Source: Larix sibirica (taxonomy: Eukaryota > Streptophyta > Pinopsida > Pinales > Pinaceae). Taken from it: a DNA stretch of 13,432 nt. How positions within the stretch are numbered: the first letter of the stretch is position 1; each line of letters starts with the position of its first letter. The notes below the pieces were generated by a model. That model did not search any database. It worked only from the letters and a program-made list of their open reading frames with translations, and was not told the origin of the DNA. The stretch is from assembly GCA_004151065.3 (NCBI GenBank), contig NWUY0300047636.1:11567-24998 (forward strand), in the 5' to 3' direction. Made by a program: the position numbers and the translations under genes. Shown one piece after another: positions 1-8,890 of this stretch.

Positions 1-1464
1 GTGGGACTAGGATGGAGTATAGGAATATCCTAACATGCACATGTATGCAACTATATCATGCACCGATATAGACCAAAATATTTTATAAAATATATTAGTC
101 ACCCTTTCAAAAAGAATTCATGTCAATGTGGCATTTTGTATATCTTAACCATACGGTGCATATCAAAACAAGCACATTGAGGTGTAAAAATATTCTAGAA
201 TGTCGATGCACCCCACATATCTAAAAGCGCCAATGCATATAAATATCAAGTGCACCAAGGTAGGGTAAAAAAAATTTAAAAAATTATTAAACCAAAAATG
301 CATTTCTACTAATCACTCAATGTTTCACACACATACAAGCATCGATGTTCACTTTATCTCTATGATCGCCCCATTAATCGTTGTTATCTATTTCATGATT
401 CCTTTGCTTCCATAGTGGGCTTGTGTTCATTTTGAACTTTCCGAACCACACCAAATTTTTCATTTTCTCTCTATGCATCAACCATGCCTCCTCAATGGAG
501 AAGAGGCTAGATAAATTAATTAGTATCCCTCAATGTATATTTTTACCAAATTAAAAACTAAAATTAGGCTTTAATCTTCGAGTTTTATCTTCTTTTTTGT
601 AAGTTTCTTCCCATACATTCATGCCATTTGACTCACACCATATGTAGATTCTTTTACAAGGCACACTATATAGCAATGCTCATGTACATCATAAGCACAC
701 TGGCTAATTTTATATTTATTGCCGAAAATTTACCAAGCTATCCAATGTGCTAATCTATATTCAAATGTCGTATTTGCGGTGCACCAAAATATTTAGGAAC
801 ATTGATCATCCTTTGAAACAATTTTCAAGGGTGGTGGTGTGCACATAAACATATTGAGCATTATTATTGCATGCACCTAATTTTGGGGACTATTAACGAC
901 ACATTATTCAGTGGTGCGCCAATACCTTATAAGTGTACTGTGAAATTCATAAGATATATCTATGAATCTCCATGGAATTTAGTGCTTTAATAAATGTATT
1001 GGCACACCATTAGTGGTGTTGGACATAAGTTTTGTGCACTGTTGACAATGCATTTGTGAATTAGTAGCACATTGATATGTTTAAAAAAATGACAATGTGT
1101 TTCCCATGCTCTCCAATGTGCTAATCAATGTATGTGTATGAACAACACCAAAGGCTAGGGTGTATGAAATAATTATTTAGAGCATTGTTAGTGTTGCATT
1201 ATTATATTTGGGATAATAGTGCCAATGGATGGTACTCATCTCTATCGACGTTTGTAGTGATTAGAGCACAAAATTTGACTTACATACTTAATGAATCATA
1301 TCATTGTTATTTACAAACACTTTGATCTTAGCTTTGTATATTTTTATGATTAAAAATTCCAAGCACAAGCACTACGAACAAATTATTTGATAGTGTGGCC
1401 TTGGAGGCTTGTGAGAGTGACACATTAGTACATATTTTTCTTCTAGTTGAACATTCACTATGTG
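1..1464. other. AT-rich region without recognisable genes
   Basis: No open frame of credible length or composition was found on either strand. The stretch is rich in A/T runs and in recurring short words (GTGCACC, GCACATTG, CAATGTGCTAAT) scattered between about 170 and 1130. It is best read as decayed intergenic or transposon DNA of unknown family. Confidence 0.6.
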
Positions 1465-1588
1465 GAGTAGACGTTCATTATGTTTGGAAATATGTTTTTT
1501 GCATATGTGATTCAATGATTCATAGACTTCTTTCAACTCAAATTCAATGTCTTGGAGTTAAAGTTCCATATAACATGCAACATTTTAT
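1465..1588 (+). repeat. Outer block of the left inverted-repeat copy
   Basis: This block matches the reverse complement of 4771-4913. Shared words include GATTCAATGATT and an almost unbroken run beginning TTGGAGTTAAAGTTCCATAT, with small indels between. It keeps the same order relative to the main arm as its partner does, so it belongs to the same ancestral repeat. The 72-codon open frame covering it starts at a GTG and resembles no known protein. The counterpart copy is riddled with stops, so I do not call it a gene. Confidence 0.65.
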
Positions 1589-1601
1589 AGGTAGACCTAT
1601 A
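1586..1601. repeat. Perfect 7-bp inverted repeat at homology breakpoint
   Basis: TATAGGT, a 2-base spacer, then ACCTATA. It sits exactly where homology between the left and right repeat copies stops, so it may mark the edge of an insertion or rearrangement. Confidence 0.6.
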
Positions 1602-2325
1602 AATATCACTTAAACAAATAAATGTATTAGACGATTTTTCAGTTTTAGAACCTATGGGTAATGGGACCACCGTGTTCATACTACACTCTAATTTTTCCAT
1701 GGCATATTGAATTTCAAACAACCTACAAATCATGATATATTGCATCACCCCTTGTATGAATTTTGCAACATACATGAAAACTATTATTTATTATTTCTAT
1801 CGATTTGAGTTTATACTATGACTACAATAAATCATGCTTGAAACTCAATTAATGGTTCACCTTTAAATGTTGTTCAAATTTATCATACTAACATTGTGAA
1901 ACAAAAAATCAAGGCTTTATGTATCATCCAACCTAGTCATCAACATGTTGAAAATATTGCCTATGAAAAAAATGTTATATAACAATTAATATAATTCAAT
2001 GATATCTACATACCCAACAATGGCCAACAATCCCCTATTGATACCCAACTATAGTTTATAGTTAATTTCATTCAGCCACAATTCACTACCTGGAATACCT
2101 AAAATGGAACATCTCTTTCAATATCTTGTATTTATGTTATACTCAACTTCTATTTATTCGTAAAATAATTAGTTGGCACAACTTTAAACTCTACCTATGT
2201 TAAAATCACTATGTTTTCATAAATGAAAAATTTAATTACATCTACTGTAAATCCTTCTGTACATCCAAATATATAATCAACACTTCACGACCAATGTGCA
2301 TCATAGTAACTATGCCATTCAATGC
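1589..2325. other. Segment present only in the left repeat copy
   Basis: About 0.7 kb lies between the outer block and the main arm here, while the right copy has only about 20 bases between the corresponding blocks. It may be an insertion into the left copy or a deletion from the right. No coding region, terminal inverted repeat or clear target duplication was seen. Weak similarity to the right copy resumes around 2297, so the right edge is approximate. Confidence 0.5.
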
Positions 2326-3383
2326 GATAAACCTCTTTTAAAGTAAGCATGATTTATTTTCATATGGTTAAGGCAACCCTTATTAATTGACTCAAGGCTT
2401 GGAAAACAAGTTTCATGTATGCAAACTAGAACTTCTTCTACAATAATTTGTACATTGCAAGGTATCCCCGTAATTGTCAATAAGAAGAGGTGTCAACATA
2501 GGCAAAATTCTACAACAACCTTTATTTATCTCTTGATTAGTGTAAATCCAAATATAAATGGAGACATTAAAGTGAAAGATTTGAAAATTGATCATAATGA
2601 AATTGCTGTAGAGATTGTAATATGGAATTCGTGAACTCTTCTAAGATAAATGGCATAAATATAATGATGGTTCCCATGGAAGAGTGTTGCATCTGTGAAA
2701 ATAAAGGTTATGGCTAGTGTGAAGAAAACCGCACAACAATATGTCCATATATAGATGTTGCATGCAAGGGAAGAGAAAATTTTGTTTCCAAGTATCACTC
2801 CCATCGGTAAGCAAATATTTCCAAGCCAAAATATATGAGGACATATTTTGTTGTATGGCAATGTTTATCTGGCATGTATATGTATCTATGTGGTTGAGTT
2901 ATTGAAGGAAAGTTTGTGTGGTTGGGGTTCTGAGATACCCAATTTATTTGAATATGCCACTAAGATTTATGACTTAGAATAGTATATGTATCCATGGGCT
3001 CAACAGGAGGTGCTTGATCATCTGGAGTAATCCTCTAAAATAGGGGGTACCATTTCTATCATTTTCATTTTCCTAATATTTAGCAAAGGGATTTGTTTTT
3101 TTCCTAATCATTATCATCTTGGCAAGAGTTGGTATTGTATTTGTCATTATATGCCTATAAAACCAATATAAAACATGTCCTATTAGATTGATTTCCCCAT
3201 ATATAAAAACAAAAATTATACATCCATGATTATAAGGAGTGGAGTCATTTCAAGAAGTAATTACAAATATAGAAAAATAAAAGTAATAAATAATATTCCT
3301 ACATAGGTTATATAAGTGTTCTAGTGCTCAACAATAACATTTTAAAACCATCTTGCCTTTACCACCAAGTTGCTTCCTTGAAA
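2326..3383 (+). repeat. Left arm of a kilobase-scale inverted repeat
   Basis: The arm aligns along its whole length, in the same order, with the reverse complement of 3886-4753. Landmarks shared by both copies are TTTGTACATTGCA, ACAACAACCT, a 93-bp block at 2613-2705, GAATATGCCACTAA, CATTTCTATCATTTTCATTTT, GAGTTGGTATTG, TTATATAAGTGT and ACCACCAAGTT. Similarity reaches about 89% in the best block and is lower elsewhere. Both copies give the same peptide string TSSTIICTLQGIP in one frame, but that frame soon breaks in both. The parent element is not identified. It could be part of an LTR retrotransposon or an untyped dispersed repeat. Confidence 0.8.
2749..2861. other. 113-bp indel within the left arm
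   Basis: Both copies share the flanks (CAACAATATGT followed by CAT on one side, TGTTTAT on the other), but the right copy joins them directly. The extra 113 bases in the left copy show no terminal inverted repeats. This one indel accounts for more than half of the length difference between the arms. Confidence 0.6.
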
Positions 3384-3885
3384 CTAGTCTTGATCTTGCG
3401 AAAGTTTGATCTCAACAACCCGGGATCAAACCAAGCATATGATATGTCGTTGGAAATGTATCAGATATCCCTACATCATCACCAAGCCCAATTGTATCTC
3501 TAGTTCTAATTTAGAACGGACTCTACTCAATCAAGCTACAATTATGAAATTTCACTGCCAAAGATATGCGCAACTTTCACACTTCGTATACTAGGGATAC
3601 AAACTTGAAATTGGGAAAATGATCACTCATTTGAAAAGATTACTCTAAGCACTATAGGATACATCCATTCGAGTTTTAAAAAATTCATCAAAATCACTTT
3701 TATGTTATGTGCAAGATGTGGATGCCACCTAGTCACGAGTGAAAGGGGTCACACTGAATTTTTTGAAAATTGTGCTTACATTTGATGAAATTAGTAACCT
3801 AATTATCCTAGGCATGTACTTTTGTAAAATGGGAGGTTTTCATAACTAAAAGAAAAATTGGCTATGGATTGAATTTGATTTTAAA
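3384..3885. other. Loop between the inverted-repeat arms
   Basis: About 500 bp of single-copy sequence (within the window) separates the arms. It contains no credible ORF and no internal inverted symmetry that would continue the arms. It may be the remaining unpaired part of one repeat copy or an unrelated piece between two insertions. Confidence 0.55.
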
Positions 3886-4753
3886 TTCAAGGCAGGAACT
3901 TGGTGGTTTCATGGTTTAAAAAGTGATGTTGTTGAGCAAGTACACTTATATAACTTGCGCAAGAATGTTAATTAATACTTTTCTTTTATATATATGTGTG
4001 TGTGTGTGTGTGTAAATCAATGTAATAGAACATGTTTTTTACAGGTTGTGTAGGCCTATAATGACAAAGCCAATACCAACTCCTACCAAGCCAAAAATAG
4101 TCAAGGACATAAACACAAACCTTTGCAAAATCTCAATAAAAAATGAAAATGATAGAAATGGAACCCCTTCTCTAGAGGATCAAGCACCACCCAACAAGTC
4201 CATGGGTATCAAAAATATTGTAAACCTTAAATGTTAGTGGCATATTCGAATAAATTTGGTATATCAAAATCTTAGCCACATAATTATGTTTCAAGAATCT
4301 CAAACCACATAGATACTTATACATGTTATATAAACAATGCACATATTGTTGGGTGGTTTCATTCACACAAACTAGATTTATTTTCATAGATGTAATGCTC
4401 TTCCATGGGAACCATCATTATGTCTATGTCATTTATCTTATAAGAGTTCGTGAATTCCATATTACAATCTAATGTAGCTCCATTATGCCTCCATTTTCGA
4501 ATATTTTGCTTCAATGTCTATGGTTTTATTTAGCTTTAAATCAGTCAAACAAACATAGGTTGTTGTATAATTTTTCTTATGTTGGAACCTCCTCTTGTTA
4601 GAAATTCTAGGGATACCCTGCAATGTACAAATGATAGTAGAAGAAGTTGGATAGTTTTCATACATAGAACTTGTTTGTCAAGCCTAGAGTCAATTAAAAA
4701 GGCTAGCCTCAATCACATGAAAGGAATCATCTTCACTTTGCAAGAGGTTTGTC
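3886..4753 (-). repeat. Right arm of the kilobase-scale inverted repeat
   Basis: This is the reverse-oriented partner of 2326-3383 and is shorter mainly because it lacks the 113-bp segment at 2749-2861. The matching 93-bp block is 4377-4469. It contains a TA/TG microsatellite where the left arm has only a short CCCCATATATA stretch. Minus-strand open frames at 4172-4387 and 4483-4665 fall inside it. The second begins with the peptide shared with the left arm, but neither resembles a known protein and both end in stops. Confidence 0.8.
3987..4013. repeat. Compound microsatellite (TA)4(TG)9
   Basis: Four TA units run directly into nine TG units. It arose in the right arm only; the left arm has a short imperfect equivalent near 3195-3205. 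Confidence 0.95.
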
Positions 4754-4770
4754 AACATATAATTGTGCAA

Positions 4771-4913
4771 AATGTTTCATGATTATATGGAACTTTAACT
4801 CCAACACAGTGAACCAATTCCATCACACAATTAATTTGAGCTTAAATAAGTCTAAAATCATTGAATCGCATATACATAAAATATATCACCAAATATTAAG
4901 AAGTTCAACTCCA
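4771..4913 (-). repeat. Outer block of the right inverted-repeat copy
   Basis: The reverse complement of this block matches 1465-1588, including the GTTAAAGTTCCATATAA run and ATTCAATGATT. In this copy it lies only some 20 bases from the main arm, whereas the left copy has about 0.7 kb between them. Confidence 0.65.
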
Positions 4914-5210
4914 ATGCAATGTGAAATTTCATCTAAAAGTCAAATCTAAACCTCATTGCACCCCTATGATGGTAGCAATGGAAGCTTCAAATGGAATAAA
5001 AATATGAACCACTTCCTTGTAGTGACATGTTGATTGTCCTAACTTCTTATTGATATTTGTAGTTTTAGGTCGCCACAACAACAATAAACAATAGAAGTGA
5101 ACATAGATTCCAAAAGTAGTGGTGGTGTCAAGAGACATTGTTATCACTTAATCATAATGAGCCAAGATCCATAACATGATATGTGATATAGACCAATCAA
5201 AATGACCATC
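4914..5210. other. No gene; possible LTR continuation
   Basis: There is no credible coding frame. If the LTR that starts at 5415 on the minus strand is a few hundred bases long, its far end lies here, but no CA end with a flanking duplication could be fixed. Weak similarity to 1395-1464 may extend the inverted repeat into 4914-5030. Confidence 0.4.
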
Positions 5211-5415
5211 TATATATAGTTTTAGGCCCATAACCAAAACCCCTAATGTATGGATCTACAACCCATACTTCTCCATAAAATGTGGGTATGATAACTCCAT
5301 ATGCAAGTCTGGTCCATTTCTGAATGATCAGCTCCCTCAATGATCATCTTCATTAATGTGGTCAACTACATATGTCGAAAAGGTGATTTTACTTAAATAA
5401 CCAAAAGTTCCAACA
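5211..5415 (-). mobile_element. LTR start, minus strand, with TATA-like box
   Basis: Read on the minus strand, the sequence begins TGTTGGAAC directly after a polypurine tract, the normal layout of a 3' LTR in plant retrotransposons. About 200 bases downstream lies TATATATA (5211-5218), a plausible promoter box at a usual LTR position. The LTR probably continues left of 5211, but its CA end was not identified, so the left coordinate is a minimum. No second copy of this LTR was seen in the window, so element size and superfamily stay open. Confidence 0.5.
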
Positions 5416-5431
5416 TCCCCACTTAAATTCA
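5416..5431 (-). other. Polypurine tract before the LTR start
   Basis: The minus strand reads GAATTTAAGTGGGGA followed directly by TGTTGG. A purine-rich run abutting a TG start is the priming site for plus-strand DNA synthesis in LTR retrotransposons. Confidence 0.5.
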
Positions 5432-5459
5432 TCTCGGAGGAACAATCAAATTACATAAC

Positions 5460-5470
5460 ATCCCCCCTTA
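5460..5470 (-). other. Second polypurine tract with TGTTA junction
   Basis: The minus strand reads TAAGGGGGGA followed by TGTTATG, another polypurine/LTR-type junction 45 bases upstream of the first. It is immediately followed on the plus strand by a perfect 16-bp palindrome (5470-5485, AATTTGATATCAAATT). Confidence 0.45.
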
Positions 5471-6422
5471 ATTTGATATCAAATTCAAATGATGATCACC
5501 AAGTAAATAGATCCATCTAGGTATAGTAAGAACACTTCCACCCCTAAATATACATCATATGATCAATCTATGGTATAGTAATGCTTCCCAAAGAAAGCCT
5601 AAACAAATGTCACAAACAAGATCCTTCACCCAATATACTATGAAATCAATGAAACAATGTGTTCACCATATTGATAAACAAGAGCATATGCAAATAATAT
5701 CATATAAAATAATAACATTTCGAAACTATTGTCCAAACAATCTTAGTTGAGGAGTCAACTACACAAACAAGATAGCACGGTCCAATTAATTAGTTGACTA
5801 GACAATAATGCAGCAACAATAATCAGTATTTGTCCATCAAATAGTTTATGTTAAAGTAATCAACAAATAGGTACCCACTACAACACAAATAAGCACTAAA
5901 TAAATATACCTCAACGGTCCATAAATAACTTAGTTAACATCTGCATACTAACTTTTAGCACTAGGATTTTCAATCATTGATATGTAATAGCAAGAAAAAT
6001 CAACTTGAACAAACCCAATAAACAACTTGGCCAAATTCAGTTGACTAGATAGCTCATGCTAGTTTTACATTCAATAATAAACATCCAAATACCCCCCTTA
6101 GTCACAAATTAGGTATCAATACAAAAATCAAATGACATGAAATGTGTAAAACATAATTTCTAACTAAATGTGCAATCAAAACAATATCTAGAGTCGAAAC
6201 TTAGTTTATTGTACTTCTAGTCGATTTTCAATCAACCACTCTAATGGATCAACAACAAGGAGGAGAAGTCTCAACCATTCATTAGCCCATCCACAATCAA
6301 TCCAAGCAATTGTAATTGGTCCATAGTTATATCTTTCATGTATTTAATGGAAAGAGTGATAAAGTGAATTGCCACCTTTCCAAGAATGTCGATTCTTGGG
6401 CCATTTAGTCTGATCCTTATCA
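5471..6422. other. Decayed minus-strand retroelement interior, no gene recognised
   Basis: The minus strand carries short stretches that look formerly coding, but every frame is interrupted and I recognise no reverse transcriptase, integrase or RNase H motif. A further purine tract (minus-strand TAAGGGGGG, plus 6092-6100) occurs here. Confidence 0.4.
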
Positions 6423-7497
6423 TGGGGATGTTGATATTGAAAAAGGGTTATTTTCTAGATAAATAGAAGGTGCAAGCTCAGGTTCTTGTTCAATCAACGA
6501 TTCACACTCCTAAACATCAATAATAGTGTCATCTATAATAACATTTTCATATTATGGATAATAATCATGAACAACCATGTTTTCGTTTGTTTAACAAATT
6601 TATCAGTATTCAATTGCTCTTCTAGAAAATCAATATAAATTCTACCTGCAACAAATAATATTTTTTTATTCTTAACAAATCCAAGTCTATTTGCAGTGAA
6701 TATTCACCATATCCAAGACATCTAAGGCCTGCTCTAGATAATATCCGCTCAAATTAATTGGAATAGCGGTACCATATCCATTCTTCCCAAGTTCACCTTC
6801 AGTATAGCCCATCTTACTTAATAGTCGGGACCCAATACCTAGTATGTTTCTCAAAACTATGAGAAAATGCAACATTAGTAGCCAACAAAGAATAAGAAGG
6901 TGTCACAACAATATTATATTTCTGGAAAATAAACGAGCTACAAGCAAGAGCATAAAGAGTAGAAGAAGTGGTTGGAGATTTTGGAAACTCAACTTCATCA
7001 CACTTCTTCACGTCCATCTACAATCGAATAACTTCTACTTCAAGACTCTATTTGGAATTATGTAATACTCGAATGATCTCATATCTCTTAGTCATTTGCA
7101 GCAATAAGAGATCATAATATTCTTTCAAATCCTGGTATTCATCAAATAATCAAACATTATCTACTTGAAGGCGAGAAACTTCCTCATGAAGCTCATTAAT
7201 AGAGGCCTATATGTAGGCAACCCAATTCTTTAGCTATACATTGGCTCCATCTAGTCTACTAATTTTCTCCTTCAAGTCATCAATTTTTGTATAAGAAAGG
7301 GTCTTAAATTTATCCTCTGGATCATCAATTGAATATGTCTTATATCCAAATCCATCCATAAGATTATGAAAGACAATTTGTAACATTATTTTGAAGACAT
7401 TAATCTTCTTAGATTTATCATCATACATCTACAAAATAACAGTCCAAAAGAGGGAAGCCTCATCCTCCAGATGGGTATGGGTTGTCTCTAGTTGCAT
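6423..7497 (-). pseudogene. Decayed ORF with coiled coil and G-patch motif
   Basis: From an ATG at 7497, one minus-strand frame runs to about 6841, interrupted only by stops at 7431-7429, 7236-7234, 7209-7207, 7152-7150, 7050-7048 and 7020-7018. Its first third is acidic and includes NLMDGFGYKTYSIDDPED. The middle third (about 7300-7020) has leucine and isoleucine heptad spacing with many E/K/R residues, a convincing coiled coil. A Ser/Thr-rich stretch follows. After a one-base shift near 6840 a G-patch motif appears (6839-6723), with residues GIGSRLLSKMGY and LGKNGYGTAIPI; the final conserved GYGE lies in yet another frame. A further coding-like acidic piece (6577-6423) contains ECESLIEQEPELAPS. 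G-patch domains bind RNA or RNA helicases and also occur in some retroelement polyproteins. The nearby polypurine/LTR junctions suggest retroelement origin, but a processed host pseudogene cannot be excluded. Confidence 0.6.
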
Positions 7498-7541
7498 GTT
7501 AATCCCTAGATATTGTGACATTACATNTCATTATTCTAAAT
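7497..7541 (+). mobile_element. Truncated 5' end of an LTR
   Basis: The first 30 bases match 11673-11702 at all but one determined position, sharing CCCTAGATATTGTGACATTA, and weaker similarity continues for about 15 more. Similarity begins exactly at TGTTAA in both places while the bases before it differ, which supports a true element end. After about 7541 the two sequences diverge, so this is a fragment. An undetermined base lies at 7527. Confidence 0.6.
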
Positions 7542-8083
7542 AGTTAAGGTACTGAGGCGAGAATTACATTGACTCATGGTTGAAAGCTATAGTGTATGGA
7601 TATTTGATAATTCATTACCTATATCTCTTATTAGTCCCTTTTTATAACTATGATTACATACGTATATAATGATAACTATGAGTTCCTTTGACATTTTCAT
7701 CATTGTAGATTTTGAATCTTTTGTAATAGAAGGACACTAAGAAATGTGTCCAATGATTTTCACAATAATGGAAATGGGAGCAAATGTCAAGCAACCAAAT
7801 AAGTGTTTGACTATTTCTTGTTTGCTTGATTTTCTATTCAAGGTTCAGTACCTTTTAAATTTTATCCAGAAAACAACACAAGAGATTATGAAATTAATTA
7901 TACAATAAATAAATAAACATTAGATTTAATAAGCAATGAGCTATAAAATTCAAGGGTTTTTTACAATCCATTTGATGAGAAGAAAACTGTGAAAGATGTT
8001 TTGTAGTACATATCCACTTTTGGAATAGATAGGTCATGCAATAATCCATCCACACTATTCTCATGATCCTAAAATTATGAGCC
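7542..8083. other. No gene recognised
   Basis: AT-rich sequence without supported coding potential. A 64-codon minus-strand frame at 7894-8088 has no recognisable similarity and is not called. Confidence 0.5.
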
Positions 8084-8207
8084 ATCATAAAAGTTGGGAT
8101 GATAACAACAAGAATAAGACTAGCCTTGAGAGGAATTTCTAAGTGATCATAGAAGTTGGGATGATAAGAGTGAGAAGAAGAATGGCCTTGAGAGGAATGA
8201 ATATGAA
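8084..8207. repeat. Two-copy 62-bp tandem repeat
   Basis: Units 8084-8145 and 8146-8207 share AGTTGGGATGATAA and GCCTTGAGAGGAAT at an exact 62-base offset, with scattered substitutions between. Confidence 0.85.
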
Positions 8208-8430
8208 GTGGAGTATAGCAGTGTATCCCATTTATTGTTGATGAATTTCTATTTATACTTTACATATTAGTGGTAAGTTCCCATCGACTAGGCAAGATAC
8301 AATCAACATCTTAGATGCCACACCTTATGAGAATCTTTGGGACATTTATGATAATTTCTTCTACTCCACAAATGGATTGAAGACATATTTATTCTATTAC
8401 AGCCATGCAACGAGATGCCCCTACCACAGG

Positions 8431-8590
8431 CTTACGTAGAGGAATTATTAATGTCACTCTATATTGATCTAACACATCTACCATCTTACATAGAGGAATT
8501 AATAATCACTAGCATTATCTTGTGCAGAGGAATTAATATTGATGTCATTGCCATAGTCTTGTGTAGAGGAATTAATATTGATGTCTGAGC
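8431..8590. repeat. Four-copy imperfect tandem motif
   Basis: The motif CTT-(A/G)-(C/T)-(G/A)-(T/C)-AGAGGAATTA recurs at 8431, 8485, 8519 and 8558, with spacings of 54, 34 and 39 bases. The last two copies are longest and nearly identical (GAGGAATTAATATTGATGTC). Translated on the minus strand, the last two give the doubled peptide TSILIPLHK. Unequal spacing suggests a decayed minisatellite, possibly inside an LTR. Confidence 0.8.
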
Positions 8591-8866
8591 AAATTTTATG
8601 TGTACGTCCACATTTTTTGAATTATTTAATTTTAAATGATTTTGAACATGTGAAAATTGAAAAAAAAACACATGTATGGGACAAATTAAGTCCCATCACT
8701 ATCTCTTTACCAATTGAAAATTAAAAAAAAAATGATTTTAGTTTTTCAAACAAATGGGTTTAGTAAAAAAGATTAAGAAATGATTGGGATATCTTATAGA
8801 AACATAGTGAAATTATAAAAATTCAAATACGTTTGATGTGAATCGAAAACTATAGTCCTTTCCAAA

Positions 8867-8890
8867 TAGACCCTACTTTGGTAGGGACTA
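8867..8890. repeat. Short hairpin
   Basis: CCCTAC and GTAGGG flank a TTTG loop. The stem extends by three more pairs (TAG/CTA) beyond one A-A mismatch. No poly-U tail or gene context gives it a role. Confidence 0.6.

Noticed and set aside
1395-1613. Weak resemblance of VDVHYV to the Ty1/copia RNase H region motif
   Set aside because: Only a few residues match, flanking conserved residues are absent, and the other copy of the repeat is not coding in this frame.
7894-8088. Minus-strand 64-codon frame
   Set aside because: No recognisable domain and no extension in neighbouring frames that would suggest a broken gene.
8084-8590. CRISPR-like spacing of short repeats
   Set aside because: Repeats are few and diverged with irregular spacing, and the sequence is plant nuclear DNA.
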